Assembly: GCA_035548055.1 (NCBI GenBank)
Contig: DASZTL010000002.1
Span: forward strand, 53,525-117,524
Reading direction: 5' to 3'
DNA from: DASZTV01 sp035548055
Lineage (GTDB): Bacteria > Actinomycetota > Actinomycetes > JAFAQI01
DNA: 64,000 bases
How positions within the stretch are numbered: position 1 is the first letter of the stretch; each line of letters opens with the position of its first letter. Positions 41,219 to 49,701 of this stretch are shown here, piece after piece. The notes under the pieces are model-generated. The model worked only from the letters and a program-made list of their open reading frames with translations, searched no databases and was not told the origin of the DNA. Position numbers and translations under genes: made by a program.

Positions 41219-42544
41219 ATGGCAAAGCGGTCAGTGCGGCTATTCGCAACTACCGCGGTGGTCGCGCTCGGTGTAGCCGCGTGCGGGGGGAGCAGCAGCG
41301 GCGGGGGTGGCGGCTCGAGCAGCACGAGCTCGGCGCCCGGCGTCACTGCGGACTCGGTCCTGATCGGCAGCACCCAGCCACTCACCGGCATCGCCGCGCC
41401 CGGCTATTCGGAGATCGCACCGGCGTCCGAGGCGTACTTCAAGTACGTCAACGCGCACGGCGGCATCAACGGACGCAAGATCATCTTCAAGTACCTCGAT
41501 GACGCCTACGACCCCGCCAAGACCGGCACCTTGACCAAGCAGCTCGTGCTTCAGGACAAGGTGTTCGCGATCTTCGAGGGTCTAGGCACTCCGACCCACG
41601 AATCGGTCCTGAACTTCCTCAACCAGCAGAAGGTGCCCGACCTCTTCGTCGCCTCCGGCTGTCTGTGCTGGAACGATCCGACCGCTCACCCGCAGACGTT
41701 CGGCTGGCTGCCGGACTACACGCGTGAAGGCAAGATCCTCGGCGACTACGTGAAGAAGAACTTCCCGGGCAAGAAGATCGGCATCTTCGCCCAGGGGGAC
41801 GACTTCGGCGACAACGGCATCAAGGGCTTCGAGCAGGAGATCCCAGCCGACCAGATCGCGTCGGTGCAGCGTTACGACCCGGGCAACATCAAGATCGCGC
41901 CACAGGTCACGAAGCTGAAGAAGGCCGGGGTCGAGGTTCTCGTCTCCTTCACCGTGCCGGCCTTCACGGCACTGCTGAAGCTGACCTCGCTGCAACTGGG
42001 CTTCAGCCCGCAGCTCGTCGTCAGCAGCGTCGGGTCCGACCCGGCGACGCTGGCGGGCTTGATCGAGAACTTCGCCAAGGAGGGCGGCACGACCGTCAAG
42101 GGCGAGGACCTGATCCAGGGAATCGTCACTGACGGCTACCTGCCGTCGCCCGCGGACCCGAACAACAGCTGGATCAAGCTGTTCATGAAGGTCTACAACA
42201 AGTACCTCGCCAAGAAGTACCCGGTGTTCGACGGCAACATCGAGTACGGCCTGGCGTCTGCGTACACCTTCACGGAGGCGCTCGCGGCGGCGGGCCAGAA
42301 CCCGACTCGCGAGAGCCTGGTCGCTGCCGTGGAGGCGAACAAGTTCGCCGGCCCCAACCTCACGCCGTACGCGTACTCGTCGGACGACCACTCCGGGATG
42401 ACGGGCGTGCAGATGGGTGTCATCGACGGCTTGGCGATCAAGTTGCAAGGCACACCGCTGGTCACGGACAACGGGACCGGCGGCATCACGCCGTACACGA
42501 CGGCCGAGTCGACCGCTCCGGCGAGCGGTGTTCCGTCCGGCTGA
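41219..42544 (+). CDS. Liv-type ABC substrate-binding lipoprotein
   Basis: The 441-residue protein has a lipoprotein signal, FATTAVVALGVAACGG, then a Ser/Gly-rich spacer and a type I binding-protein fold: VLIGSTQPLTGIAAPGYSEI, YVNAHGGINGRKIIFKYLDD, LTKQLVLQDKVFAIFEGLGT, FLNQQKVPDLFVASG, GIFAQGDDFGDNGIKGFEQE. It captures the solute outside the membrane and delivers it to LivHM. ATG at 41219 is set by GGAGGA a few nt upstream; ATG 41204 would include that site in the gene. It is the last gene of the liv operon. The ligand is unknown: branched-chain amino acids, amides and aromatic acids are all used by relatives. Confidence 0.92.
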   Translation: MAKRSVRLFATTAVVALGVAACGGSSSGGGGGSSSTSSAPGVTADSVLIGSTQPLTGIAAPGYSEIAPASEAYFKYVNAHGGINGRKIIFKYLDDAYDPAKTGTLTKQLVLQDKVFAIFEGLGTPTHESVLNFLNQQKVPDLFVASGCLCWNDPTAHPQTFGWLPDYTREGKILGDYVKKNFPGKKIGIFAQGDDFGDNGIKGFEQEIPADQIASVQRYDPGNIKIAPQVTKLKKAGVEVLVSFTVPAFTALLKLTSLQLGFSPQLVVSSVGSDPATLAGLIENFAKEGGTTVKGEDLIQGIVTDGYLPSPADPNNSWIKLFMKVYNKYLAKKYPVFDGNIEYGLASAYTFTEALAAAGQNPTRESLVAAVEANKFAGPNLTPYAYSSDDHSGMTGVQMGVIDGLAIKLQGTPLVTDNGTGGITPYTTAESTAPASGVPSG

Positions 42545-42559
42545 TCACAGCAGGTAGCT

Positions 42560-42605
42560 GACGACGGCGGTCGCGCCCGGGGAAGCTCGGGCCGGCCGCC
42601 GCGTC
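42560..42605 (+). terminator. Possible hairpin terminator after liv operon
   Basis: A long imperfect G+C-rich hairpin begins GACGACGGCGG and ends GCCGCCGCGTC around a short loop GGAAGC, starting 16 nt after the binding-protein stop. No run of T follows, so it may be a weak or factor-dependent terminator, or only an RNA-stabilising structure. Confidence 0.35.
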
Positions 42606-42634
42606 ATTTCCTGGTACGGCAAACTGGCGGCGTT

Positions 42635-43168
42635 ATGGCGGACCGACCACAGATCCCGGCGGGCGAGCGGTTCGCCGATGCCGACCAGTGGGATCACGCA
42701 CGCGCCACGCCGCCGCACCTGTGGGCGACCCTCGGCTATCGCCGGCTGGAGTGGGAGCCGGGCGGGACGACGATCGCGTGGGACGCGACCCCGGACTACT
42801 GCTTTCGCACCGCTGGCGGACCGATCGTACAGGGTGGTCTCGTCACCGCCCTGCTCGATGCGGCGATGGGTGGTGCCTGCTGGACCGTCCTGGACCGCGA
42901 CCAGGCGTTTCTCACCGCCGACCTCAGGGTCGAGTTCCTCCGTTCCGCTGAGGTGGGGACCCTGACGGCCAAGGGGTGGGTCGTACGCCGTACCCGTCGC
43001 GTGGTGTTCTGTGCGGCTGAGCTGTACCGCGGCGAGGGCGCGGCCGGCGACGTACTCGCGACGAGTCGGTGCACTCAGGTCGTGCTGCCGGCCGAGGGGC
43101 GAGCGGGCCGCTATCAGGAGTCCACCGAGCCGGCTGGCGCTGCGCCACCGGAGGATGCACGAGGATGA
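42635..43168 (+). CDS. PaaI-family hotdog thioesterase
   Basis: The 177-residue protein has a hotdog fold of the PaaI/YdiI type. The key segment is GGPIVQGGLVTALLDAAMGG, which carries the active-site helix; next is FLTADLRVEFLRSAEVGTLT and WVVRRTRRVVFCAAELY. The usual acidic catalytic residue is Asp in LLDAAMG. It would hydrolyse an acyl-CoA or aryl-CoA thioester in the cytosol. It is 4 nt upstream of the phosphotransferase gene and probably co-transcribed with it. The ATG has no strong ribosome binding site. Confidence 0.88.
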   Translation: MADRPQIPAGERFADADQWDHARATPPHLWATLGYRRLEWEPGGTTIAWDATPDYCFRTAGGPIVQGGLVTALLDAAMGGACWTVLDRDQAFLTADLRVEFLRSAEVGTLTAKGWVVRRTRRVVFCAAELYRGEGAAGDVLATSRCTQVVLPAEGRAGRYQESTEPAGAAPPEDARG

Positions 43169-43172
43169 GTCA

Positions 43173-44252
43173 GTGAGCACTGACACGAACGACCTGGTGA
43201 CCTTGACGGAGCAGGCCGCGCCGCATGAGGCGGTTGGCCGCTATCTGGCCGAGCAGCTGGGCGACGACGGCTGGCGTGACTGCCGGCTCGAGCTGATCTC
43301 CGGCGGCAAGTCGAACCTCACGTTCGGCGTCACGGCAGCCGCCGGGCAGGCCGTCCTGCGACGGCCGCCGCTGTCGAACCGGCTTCCCACCGCACACGAC
43401 ATGGGTCGCGAGCATCGTGTGATGACCGCGCTGGGCCGGACTGCCGTACCGGTGCCGCCCACGCTGGCCATGTGCACCGACGAGGACGTCATCGGCGCGC
43501 CGTTCTACGTGATGGACCGAGTGGTCGGACACATCGTCCGGGACACCTTGCCCGACGGGTATGCCGAGTCGCACGAGGAGCGGCTCGCCATTGCGCACGG
43601 GCTGATCGACGTGATGGCGGACCTGCACGCCGTCGTGCCTGCTGAGGTGGGTCTCGGCGACTACGGCAAGCCGGACGGCTATCTGGAGCGCCAGATCCGC
43701 CGCTGGACGACGCAGTGGCAGGCGACGCGTGACGCGCTGCAGGGCGAGGGTAGTGACCTCGATCGCCTGGCCGAACGGCTGGCCGCGAACGTGCCGGCCG
43801 CCCCGACCGGTCCGATCGTGCACGGTGACTACCGCATGGACAACGTGATGCTCGACCCCAACACCCCGGGGCGGATCGCGGCAGTCCTCGACTGGGAGCT
43901 GTCCACCCTCGGTGACCCGCTTGCGGACCTCGGGATGTTCTACATCTACTGGCAGGACGCCGGAGACGAGACGAGCGAGCTGACCGCCGGCGTACTGCCG
44001 ACGGTCACGACCCTTCCAGGCTTCCCGACGCGCCGCGAGCTGCTCGACCGCTATGCCAACAGCAGCGGCCGAGACCTCTCCGACATGCCGTGGTATGTCG
44101 CCTTCGCGTGCTTCAAGCTCGCGGCGATCATCGCGGGTGTCGCCGCGCGTGGGCTCGCAGGCGCGATGATCGGCGACGGCTTCGTCGAGATGGCCGTGCG
44201 GATCGCGCCGCTGGTCAATGCCGGCAACACCGCCCTCTCCGACGGCCTCTAG
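43173..44252 (+). CDS. APH-type phosphotransferase family protein
   Basis: The 359-residue protein has the aminoglycoside-phosphotransferase (kinase-like) fold: the nucleotide region LISGGKSNLTFGVT, VLRRPP, the catalytic loop IVHGDYRMDNVMLD and the metal motif VLDWELSTLGDPLADLGMFY. This subgroup resembles the N-terminal half of ACAD10/11, which phosphorylates hydroxyacyl-CoA or related compounds, and is common beside acyl-CoA genes in actinomycetes. GTG at 43173 has GAGG 8 nt upstream and follows the thioesterase stop by 4 nt. The frame is open upstream through the thioesterase gene, but that part is a shadow. Its stop overlaps that of the minus-strand SDR. Confidence 0.88.
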   Translation: MSTDTNDLVTLTEQAAPHEAVGRYLAEQLGDDGWRDCRLELISGGKSNLTFGVTAAAGQAVLRRPPLSNRLPTAHDMGREHRVMTALGRTAVPVPPTLAMCTDEDVIGAPFYVMDRVVGHIVRDTLPDGYAESHEERLAIAHGLIDVMADLHAVVPAEVGLGDYGKPDGYLERQIRRWTTQWQATRDALQGEGSDLDRLAERLAANVPAAPTGPIVHGDYRMDNVMLDPNTPGRIAAVLDWELSTLGDPLADLGMFYIYWQDAGDETSELTAGVLPTVTTLPGFPTRRELLDRYANSSGRDLSDMPWYVAFACFKLAAIIAGVAARGLAGAMIGDGFVEMAVRIAPLVNAGNTALSDGL

Positions 44253-44980
44253 CGGAGGCTGAGGCCGCCATCGAGCACCCAGACCTGCCCGGTCACGTAG
44301 GTCGAGTCGATCAACGTCGCGACGACCTCGGCGACGTCGTCAGGAACCGCGGCGCGCTGCATCGGTGCCATGAACTTGATCCCCTCGTGCAGGTCGGTCC
44401 AGTCGGCCGTCCAGGGGGTGTCGACGAGGCCGGGCGCGACCGCGTTTACTCGCACGTCCGGAGCGAGGACGTTCGCCATCAGCAGGGTCAAGTGATTCAT
44501 CGCCGCCTTGCTCACCGCATACGGGATCGACGAGCCGAGCGGGCGCACACCCGCGAGCGATGTCACATTGACGATGCAGCCGGCACCTGTCTCCTTCAGG
44601 TGGGGAGCCGCGGCGACGCTCATCTGCCAGGTACCGACGACGTTCACGTCGTACAGCCGGCGGAAGACGTCGGGCGTCGCCGTCGCGAAGTCCTCGTGGG
44701 CGATCCGCACCGTGGTGCCGGCGTTGTTGACCAGTACGTCGAGCCGGCCGAATCTCGCGATCGTGGCGTCGAGCAGCCGTTGTGCCGTGCCCGCCTCCGA
44801 GATGTCGCCCTGCACGTAGAGGGTTCGGTCCTCGCCGAGCTCGGCGACCATTGCCTGGCCGGCGTCTACCGACTTCGCCGAGTTGATGACGACCTTCAGC
44901 CCGTCGGCGACGAATCGCTCCACGACGGCCTTCCCTATGCCCGAGGTCGATCCCGTGACGAGGGCAACTCGGTCCGTCAT
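44249..44980 (-). CDS. Short-chain dehydrogenase/reductase
   Basis: The 243-residue enzyme is a classical SDR: TGxxxGIG in LVTGSTSGIGKAV, NNAG in LVNNAGTTVRI, catalytic Ser in VNVTSLAGVRP, and YxxxK in PYAVSKAAMNHL, followed by APGLVDTPW. It would oxidise or reduce a hydroxyl/keto group with NAD(P). ATG at 44980 has AGGAGG 6 nt upstream and shares its A with the upstream stop (TGATG). The frame is open further upstream but overlaps the other SDR. The substrate is not indicated by sequence; the thioesterase and phosphotransferase neighbours suggest acyl metabolism. Confidence 0.92.
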   Translation of the reverse strand: MTDRVALVTGSTSGIGKAVVERFVADGLKVVINSAKSVDAGQAMVAELGEDRTLYVQGDISEAGTAQRLLDATIARFGRLDVLVNNAGTTVRIAHEDFATATPDVFRRLYDVNVVGTWQMSVAAAPHLKETGAGCIVNVTSLAGVRPLGSSIPYAVSKAAMNHLTLLMANVLAPDVRVNAVAPGLVDTPWTADWTDLHEGIKFMAPMQRAAVPDDVAEVVATLIDSTYVTGQVWVLDGGLSLR

Positions 44981-45744
44981 CAAACGCCTCCTGCGCTCAA
45001 GATGCCGCCGTCGATCGCGACGGTCTGTCCAGTGATCCACGATGCGTCGTCGGAGAGCAGAAAGGCAGCGAGCTTCGCCGTGTCCGTCGGCTCGCCGAGT
45101 CGCTGCAGCGGATAGCGAGCAGCGGCGGCGGCCTCGTCCTTCTCGTACAAGGCCCGCGCGAACTTCGTCTTGACGACCGCGGGTGCGATGCCGTTCACCC
45201 GGACCCCGGGGCTGAGCTCCTGTGCGAGCTGTTGGGTCATGTGGATCAGTGCCGCCTTGCTCGCGTTGTACGCGCCGAGAAACGGCCCGGTCCGGATCCC
45301 GCCGACCGAGGCCACGTTGAGCACCGCGCCACCGTGATCCTTCAGCCACGACCGCCACGCGAGCTGCGTCCATGCCAGTGCGGCGACGACGTTCACCTCG
45401 AAGATCTTGCGTACGGCGGCGAGCTCGTAGTCCATCATCGGACCGAAGACCGGGTTGACCGCCGCGTTGTTCACCAGGTAGTCGACGCGGCCGAACGACC
45501 GGAGGGTGGCGTCGATCGCCGCCCGCTGGTGCTCTGCGTCATCGGCACTGCCACGCGCCGCGATCGCGCGACCGCTGCCGTCCGGATCCAGCTCGGCGAC
45601 CGCGGCGTCGAGCTCGTCCGGCTTACGGGCCGTGATGCACACCGATGCGCCGCGGGAGACCAGCTCCGCCGCGATGCCGAGGCCGATGCCTCGCGTCCCG
45701 CCCGTGATGATCGCGGCTCGGCCGCTGAAGTCCTGCTCCGCCAT
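44980..45744 (-). CDS. Short-chain dehydrogenase/reductase
   Basis: The 254-residue SDR has IITGGTRGIGLGIAAEL (cofactor), LVNNAAVNPVFG, the catalytic Ser in LNVASVGGIR, GAYNASKAALIHMTQ with the Tyr-Lys pair and a C-terminal LLSDDASWITGQTVAIDGG typical of FabG-like enzymes. It shares one base with the downstream SDR, so both are translated from one message; the two proteins differ clearly and are not a recent duplicate. The gene diverges from the ssb-like gene across 146 nt that contain two GTGCACAG copies of unknown meaning. Confidence 0.92.
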   Translation of the reverse strand: MAEQDFSGRAAIITGGTRGIGLGIAAELVSRGASVCITARKPDELDAAVAELDPDGSGRAIAARGSADDAEHQRAAIDATLRSFGRVDYLVNNAAVNPVFGPMMDYELAAVRKIFEVNVVAALAWTQLAWRSWLKDHGGAVLNVASVGGIRTGPFLGAYNASKAALIHMTQQLAQELSPGVRVNGIAPAVVKTKFARALYEKDEAAAAARYPLQRLGEPTDTAKLAAFLLSDDASWITGQTVAIDGGILSAGGV

Positions 45745-45890
45745 GCGCCGAACGCTGCCACATCAGCGTGCACAGGATCGGTCGGGGGTCCGGTTGTGCA
45801 CAGAGCCTTGCCCCGTTCGGCGGCGATGTCGGTGCTGTTTCGCACCGTGGTGCGGCCGGCGAGTGCCGGTCAGCAGCGAAAGGGAGTCGG

Positions 45891-46340
45891 ATGGACACCT
45901 ACGTCACCGTGCAGGGAAACCTCACCGCCGATCCGATCGGCCGGACCACCGCGACCGGCGCGACCGTCGCCCGGTTGCGGATCGCGTCGAATGCGCGTCG
46001 GTTCGACCGTGAGACGGGAGAGTTCCGGGACGCCGATCCCCTGTATATAGGTGTGTCCTGCTGGCGGGCGCTCGCCGTCAACGTGTTAGCGAGCCTGCGA
46101 AAGGGCGACAGCGTCGTCGTGTCCGGCAAGCTGCTGTTCCGGGAGTATGACGACGCTCAAGGCGTCCGCCAGAGCCGGCACGAGATCGATGCTGTCGCCG
46201 TCGGGCCCGACCTCAACCGGGCGCCGGTCGACGTCCGGCGCCGGGAACGGCCGCAGCAGGAAGCCGCCGCTGCGACGGCTGCACCGGTTGCGGACTCGGC
46301 CGCACAGCCCGATCGTGTCGACGCCGCCGCTGCGGCCTGA
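45891..46340 (+). CDS. ssb: Single-stranded DNA-binding protein (Rv2478c-like paralogue)
   Basis: The 149-residue protein starts with the OB fold of bacterial SSB: VTVQGNLTADPIGRTTATGA, VARLRIASNAR, CWRALAVNVLASLRKGDSVV, VSGKLLFREYDD. The C-terminal 50 residues are Ala/Arg/Asp-rich and lack the acidic DDIPF-type tip that binds partners in the main SSB, so this is probably the second, non-essential paralogue, like Rv2478c. ATG at 45891 has AGGGAG 4 nt upstream. Its position before ettA matches the mycobacterial order. Confidence 0.88.
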   Translation: MDTYVTVQGNLTADPIGRTTATGATVARLRIASNARRFDRETGEFRDADPLYIGVSCWRALAVNVLASLRKGDSVVVSGKLLFREYDDAQGVRQSRHEIDAVAVGPDLNRAPVDVRRRERPQQEAAAATAAPVADSAAQPDRVDAAAAA

Positions 46341-46362
46341 CTCGCCGGCGTACGGGGTTCAT

Positions 46363-46368
46363 TAGCCT
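46363..46368 (+). promoter_or_regulatory. Leaderless -10 box for ettA
   Basis: TAGCCT lies 6 nt before GTG 46375, in the 34-nt gap after the ssb-like gene. Confidence 0.5.
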
Positions 46369-46374
46369 GGGTGC

Positions 46375-48051
46375 GTGGCTCAGTACATCTACTCGATGCG
46401 CAATGTTCGCAAGGCGCACGGCGACAAGGTCATCCTCGACAACGTCACCCTCGCGTTCCTGCCTGGCGCGAAGATCGGCGTCGTCGGTCCGAACGGGGCG
46501 GGCAAGTCGAGTGTCCTGAAGATCATGGCCGGGCTGGACACCGCCTCAAACGGGGACGCGATCCTCACACCCGGCTACAGCGTGGGGATCCTGTTGCAGG
46601 AGCCGCCGCTGGATGAGAGCAAGGACGTGCGGGGCAACGTCGATGAGGCGGTGGCCGCGACCAAAGCGCTGGTCGACCGGTTCAACGAGGTCGCAGAGAA
46701 GATGGCGGTCGAGTACACCGACGAGCTGGGCACCGAGATGGGTGTGCTCCAGGAGCAGATCGACCACGCCGGCGGCTGGGATCTCGACAGCCGGATCGAA
46801 ATGGCGATGGATGCGCTCCGGTTGCCGCCGGGGGACGCCGACGTGACCGTGCTCTCCGGCGGTGAGCGCCGCCGGGTCGCGCTGTGCAAGCTGCTGCTCG
46901 AGCAGCCCGACCTGCTGCTGCTCGACGAGCCCACCAACCATCTCGACGCCGAGAGCGTGGCGTGGCTCGAACAACACCTCGCGGCCTATCCGGGAACCGT
47001 GCTGGCAGTCACCCACGACCGTTACTTCCTCGACAACGTCGCCGAATGGATCCTCGAGCTCGATCGCGGCCGCGCCTACCCGTACGAGGGCAACTACACG
47101 ACGTACCTCGACACGAAGTCGTCGCGGATCAAGGTGGAGGGCGCGAAAGACGCGAAGCGCAAGAAGGAGATCGAGCGCGAGCTCGAATGGGTGCGCTCGA
47201 ACCCGAAGGCGCGCCAGGCGAAGAGCAAGGCACGGCTCGCGCGCTTCGAGGAGCTCGTCGCAGAGGCGGATCGCGTCAAGCCCGTCGAGAACGGCGGCAT
47301 CCAGATCCCGCCCGGGCCGCGGCTCGGCTCGCAGGTCATCGAGGCGAAGTCGCTCGCGAAGGGCTTCGGGGATCGCGTCCTGATCGACGACCTGTCGTTC
47401 TCGATGCCGCGCGGCGGCATCGTCGGGATCATGGGCCCCAACGGCGTGGGCAAGACGACCCTGTTCAAGATGATCGTCGGCGAGGAGAAGCCGGACGCAG
47501 GTGAGCTGACCGTCGGCGACACGGTCGAGATCTCCTACGTCGATCAGAGCCGCGCGGGCCTCGACCCCAAACAAACGCTGTGGGAGGTCGTCTCCGGCGG
47601 GCTGGACCACATCATCGTCGGCAAGACCGATATCAACAGCCGTGCCTACGTCGCCTCGTTCGGTTTCAAGGGACCCGACCAGCAGAAGCCGGCGGGGGTG
47701 CTGTCGGGTGGTGAGCGCAACCGGCTCAACCTCGCGCTGACGCTCAAGGCCGGCGGCAACGTCCTCCTTCTCGACGAACCGACGAACGACCTCGACGTCG
47801 AGACGCTGCGCTCGCTCGAAGACGCACTCGAGGATTTTCCCGGCTGTGCCGTGGTGATCAGTCACGACCGCTGGTTCCTCGACAAGGTTGCGACCCACAT
47901 CCTCGCCTGGGAGGGAACCGACGAGCAGCCCGGCCGCTGGTACTGGTTCGAGGGCGGTTTCTCCGACTACGAGCGCAACAAGGTCGAGCGCCTTGGCGAG
48001 GACGCCGCCCGCCCCCACCGCGTCACCTACCGCCGGCTGGCCCGCGACTAG
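46375..48051 (+). CDS. ettA: Energy-dependent translational throttle protein EttA (ABC-F)
   Basis: The 558-residue protein has two ABC ATPase domains and no membrane segment. Domain 1: GPNGAGKSS, LSGGERRRVALCKLL, LLLLDEPTNHLDAESVAWLE, VTHDRYFLDNV. The interdomain linker is the charged helix KRKKEIERELEWVRSNPKAR. Domain 2: GPNGVGKTT, LSGGERNRLNLALTL, LLLDEPTNDLDVETLRSLED. The arm insertion in domain 1 and the ending (RWYWFEGGFSDYE) are those of EttA, which binds the ribosome E site and gates translation by ATP/ADP ratio. GTG at 46375 follows TAGCCT by 6 nt. It is the same gene as Rv2477c by position and sequence. Confidence 0.97.
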   Translation: MAQYIYSMRNVRKAHGDKVILDNVTLAFLPGAKIGVVGPNGAGKSSVLKIMAGLDTASNGDAILTPGYSVGILLQEPPLDESKDVRGNVDEAVAATKALVDRFNEVAEKMAVEYTDELGTEMGVLQEQIDHAGGWDLDSRIEMAMDALRLPPGDADVTVLSGGERRRVALCKLLLEQPDLLLLDEPTNHLDAESVAWLEQHLAAYPGTVLAVTHDRYFLDNVAEWILELDRGRAYPYEGNYTTYLDTKSSRIKVEGAKDAKRKKEIERELEWVRSNPKARQAKSKARLARFEELVAEADRVKPVENGGIQIPPGPRLGSQVIEAKSLAKGFGDRVLIDDLSFSMPRGGIVGIMGPNGVGKTTLFKMIVGEEKPDAGELTVGDTVEISYVDQSRAGLDPKQTLWEVVSGGLDHIIVGKTDINSRAYVASFGFKGPDQQKPAGVLSGGERNRLNLALTLKAGGNVLLLDEPTNDLDVETLRSLEDALEDFPGCAVVISHDRWFLDKVATHILAWEGTDEQPGRWYWFEGGFSDYERNKVERLGEDAARPHRVTYRRLARD

Positions 48052-48055
48052 CCGC

Positions 48056-48871
48056 GTGACAGGTCAGCTCGCGACCGGGTGGGACCCGGCTCAGTACCTG
48101 CGGTACGCCGACGAGCGGTCGCGTCCTTTCTTCGACCTGCTCGCTCGGGTGCCCGCATCGTCACCCTCGCTCGTCATCGATCTGGGATCTGGCCCCGGAA
48201 CTTTGACTCGCACGCTTGCCGAACGGTGGCCGGACGCCGATGTCATCGGGGTGGACAGCTCGGAAGAGATGATCACTCGTGCCGAATCGGAGAGCAGTTT
48301 CGCTCGTTTGACCTACATGTGCGCTGATGTCCGGTCCTGGCTACCCCCATCGGGGCGCGAGCCCGACGTGGTCGTGGCCAACGCCGTGCTGCAGTGGATA
48401 CCCGGCCATCTCGGGCTCATCGAGACGATCGCCGGCTGGCTGGCGCCCGGGGGCAGCTTCGCCTTTCAGGTGCCTGCGAACTTCGACTCGCCGTCGCACG
48501 TCGTGATCCGCGACCTGCGGGAGTCAGCGCGGTGGCGCGACCGGCTCGGCGAGGGCGCCGATCGGCAGGCCGGTGTGGCGTCGCCCGAGTCCTATCTCGA
48601 GACCCTCGCCGCCGCTGGTCTGGAGCCGGACGTGTGGCAGACGACCTACCTCCATCGGCTCACCGGGGACGATGCGATCCTCGAATGGGTGAAGGGGACA
48701 GCGTTGCGCCCGGTGCTCACCGCGCTCGGTGACGACGAGGCCGCCACCGAGGCGTTTCTCGCTGAATGCGCAGCGGCCCTCCGGGCGGCGTACCCGGCTG
48801 GCGCTGATGGCACCACGGTCTTTCCGTTCCGGCGGACATTCGCTGTCGGCCGGGCGAGGCCAGCGGCATGA
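48056..48871 (+). CDS. tam: Trans-aconitate 2-methyltransferase-like protein
   Basis: The 271-residue methyltransferase matches Tam: WDPAQYLRYADERSRPFFDL at the start, motif I VIDLGSGPGTLTRTLAERWP, GVDSSEEMI, VVVANAVLQWIPGHLG, WLAPGGSFAFQVPANFDSPS and YLHRLTGDDAILEWVKGTAL. Tam methylates trans-aconitate, a toxic by-product of aconitase, with SAM. GTG at 48056 lies 4 nt after the ettA stop; the open frame upstream is a shadow of ettA. Its stop overlaps the ATG of the protease gene, an unexpected coupling of a cytosolic enzyme to a secreted one. Confidence 0.92.
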   Translation: MTGQLATGWDPAQYLRYADERSRPFFDLLARVPASSPSLVIDLGSGPGTLTRTLAERWPDADVIGVDSSEEMITRAESESSFARLTYMCADVRSWLPPSGREPDVVVANAVLQWIPGHLGLIETIAGWLAPGGSFAFQVPANFDSPSHVVIRDLRESARWRDRLGEGADRQAGVASPESYLETLAAAGLEPDVWQTTYLHRLTGDDAILEWVKGTALRPVLTALGDDEAATEAFLAECAAALRAAYPAGADGTTVFPFRRTFAVGRARPAA

Positions 48872-49698
48872 GGTCCCGGATACTGGCTGCCCTCGTCGCC
48901 GTGGTCGCGATCGTGCCGATCACCGCGACGGCGGCGAGCGGCTCGCATGCGGTGAAGGCAGCCAGCCGGCAGAGTCGCGACAGTGGTGTCGCGATCGCCG
49001 GCGGCAGCGTCTTCGTGTGGAGCCGCCACAGCGGTCAGAACCGGGGCAGCGGATGCACCCTGGCCTTCTCGGTGCGCTCGATCCGCAGCGGCGCCAGGGG
49101 CGCGCTCACGGCCGGTCACTGCGTTGCGACCCTCAACGGCGGCCCGGCGTACTACGTGCAGCAGACGCAATCCCTCCCGCATGACGCGACGGCTCCCGGG
49201 GACCTGCTCGGCAAGGTGTCCGGACGTCACTATGTCGTCGGCCCGAACGGTGACAGCGCATTCGCGTCGCTGGTGCCGGGTCGAAACGCCCGGCCGCTGC
49301 TGTTCACCGGCGGTTCCGCCTCGCGCACCGCCATCCCGGTTGCCGGCGTCAGGCACCCGCACACCGGCATGCAGATCTGCTACTCGGGCGCGGCGACCGG
49401 AGAGCACTGCGGCTTCACGATCGTCGGCGGCTCGCAAGATGTCAGCTTCAAGTCGGGGAACGGCCGCGTGACGATCGGCAACGAGTGGCGAGCGACCGGC
49501 GCCGCCTGCACGTCCCGCAAGGGGGACTCCGGCTCCCCGGTCTACGTGGTCGAGGGTGGCGTCGCGTACGCCGTCGGAATCCTCTCCGGTGGCCAGGTCA
49601 GACGAGGGCGGTGCCCGTTCTACTTCACGCCGGTCAAGCTTGCGCTGAAGTCGCTCGGGGTCAAGCTCATCACCTCGAAGGCCGGCGCCACCAGCTGA
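48868..49698 (+). CDS. Secreted chymotrypsin-like (S1 family) serine protease
   Basis: The 276-residue protein has a signal peptide (ILAALVAVVAIVPITATAAS) and an S1-type catalytic triad: His in GALTAGHCVATL, Asp in GPNGDSAFASL, Ser in CTSRKGDSGSPVYVVEGG. The Cys in TAGHC and the pair CTSRKGDSG/ICYSGAATGEHC fit the disulfides of alpha-lytic/streptogrisin-type bacterial proteases. There is little room for a pro-region: only about 40 residues lie between the signal and the first strand, shorter than in streptogrisins. It starts inside the tam stop (ATGA) and converges on glbO. Confidence 0.88.
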   Translation: MRSRILAALVAVVAIVPITATAASGSHAVKAASRQSRDSGVAIAGGSVFVWSRHSGQNRGSGCTLAFSVRSIRSGARGALTAGHCVATLNGGPAYYVQQTQSLPHDATAPGDLLGKVSGRHYVVGPNGDSAFASLVPGRNARPLLFTGGSASRTAIPVAGVRHPHTGMQICYSGAATGEHCGFTIVGGSQDVSFKSGNGRVTIGNEWRATGAACTSRKGDSGSPVYVVEGGVAYAVGILSGGQVRRGRCPFYFTPVKLALKSLGVKLITSKAGATS

Positions 49699-49701
49699 CC
49701 G

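Noticed and set aside
42545..42634. Small gene between the liv operon and the thioesterase
   Set aside because: No frame with a plausible start or signal fits; the stretch is better explained by an imperfect hairpin.
45760..45810. Two GTGCACAG copies upstream of the ssb-like gene, considered as DnaA or SOS boxes
   Set aside because: Neither matches TTATCCACA-type DnaA boxes nor the actinobacterial LexA palindrome; two short copies are not enough to support a site.
46546..48018. A 490-codon minus-strand frame
   Set aside because: It is antisense to ettA, which is certain.
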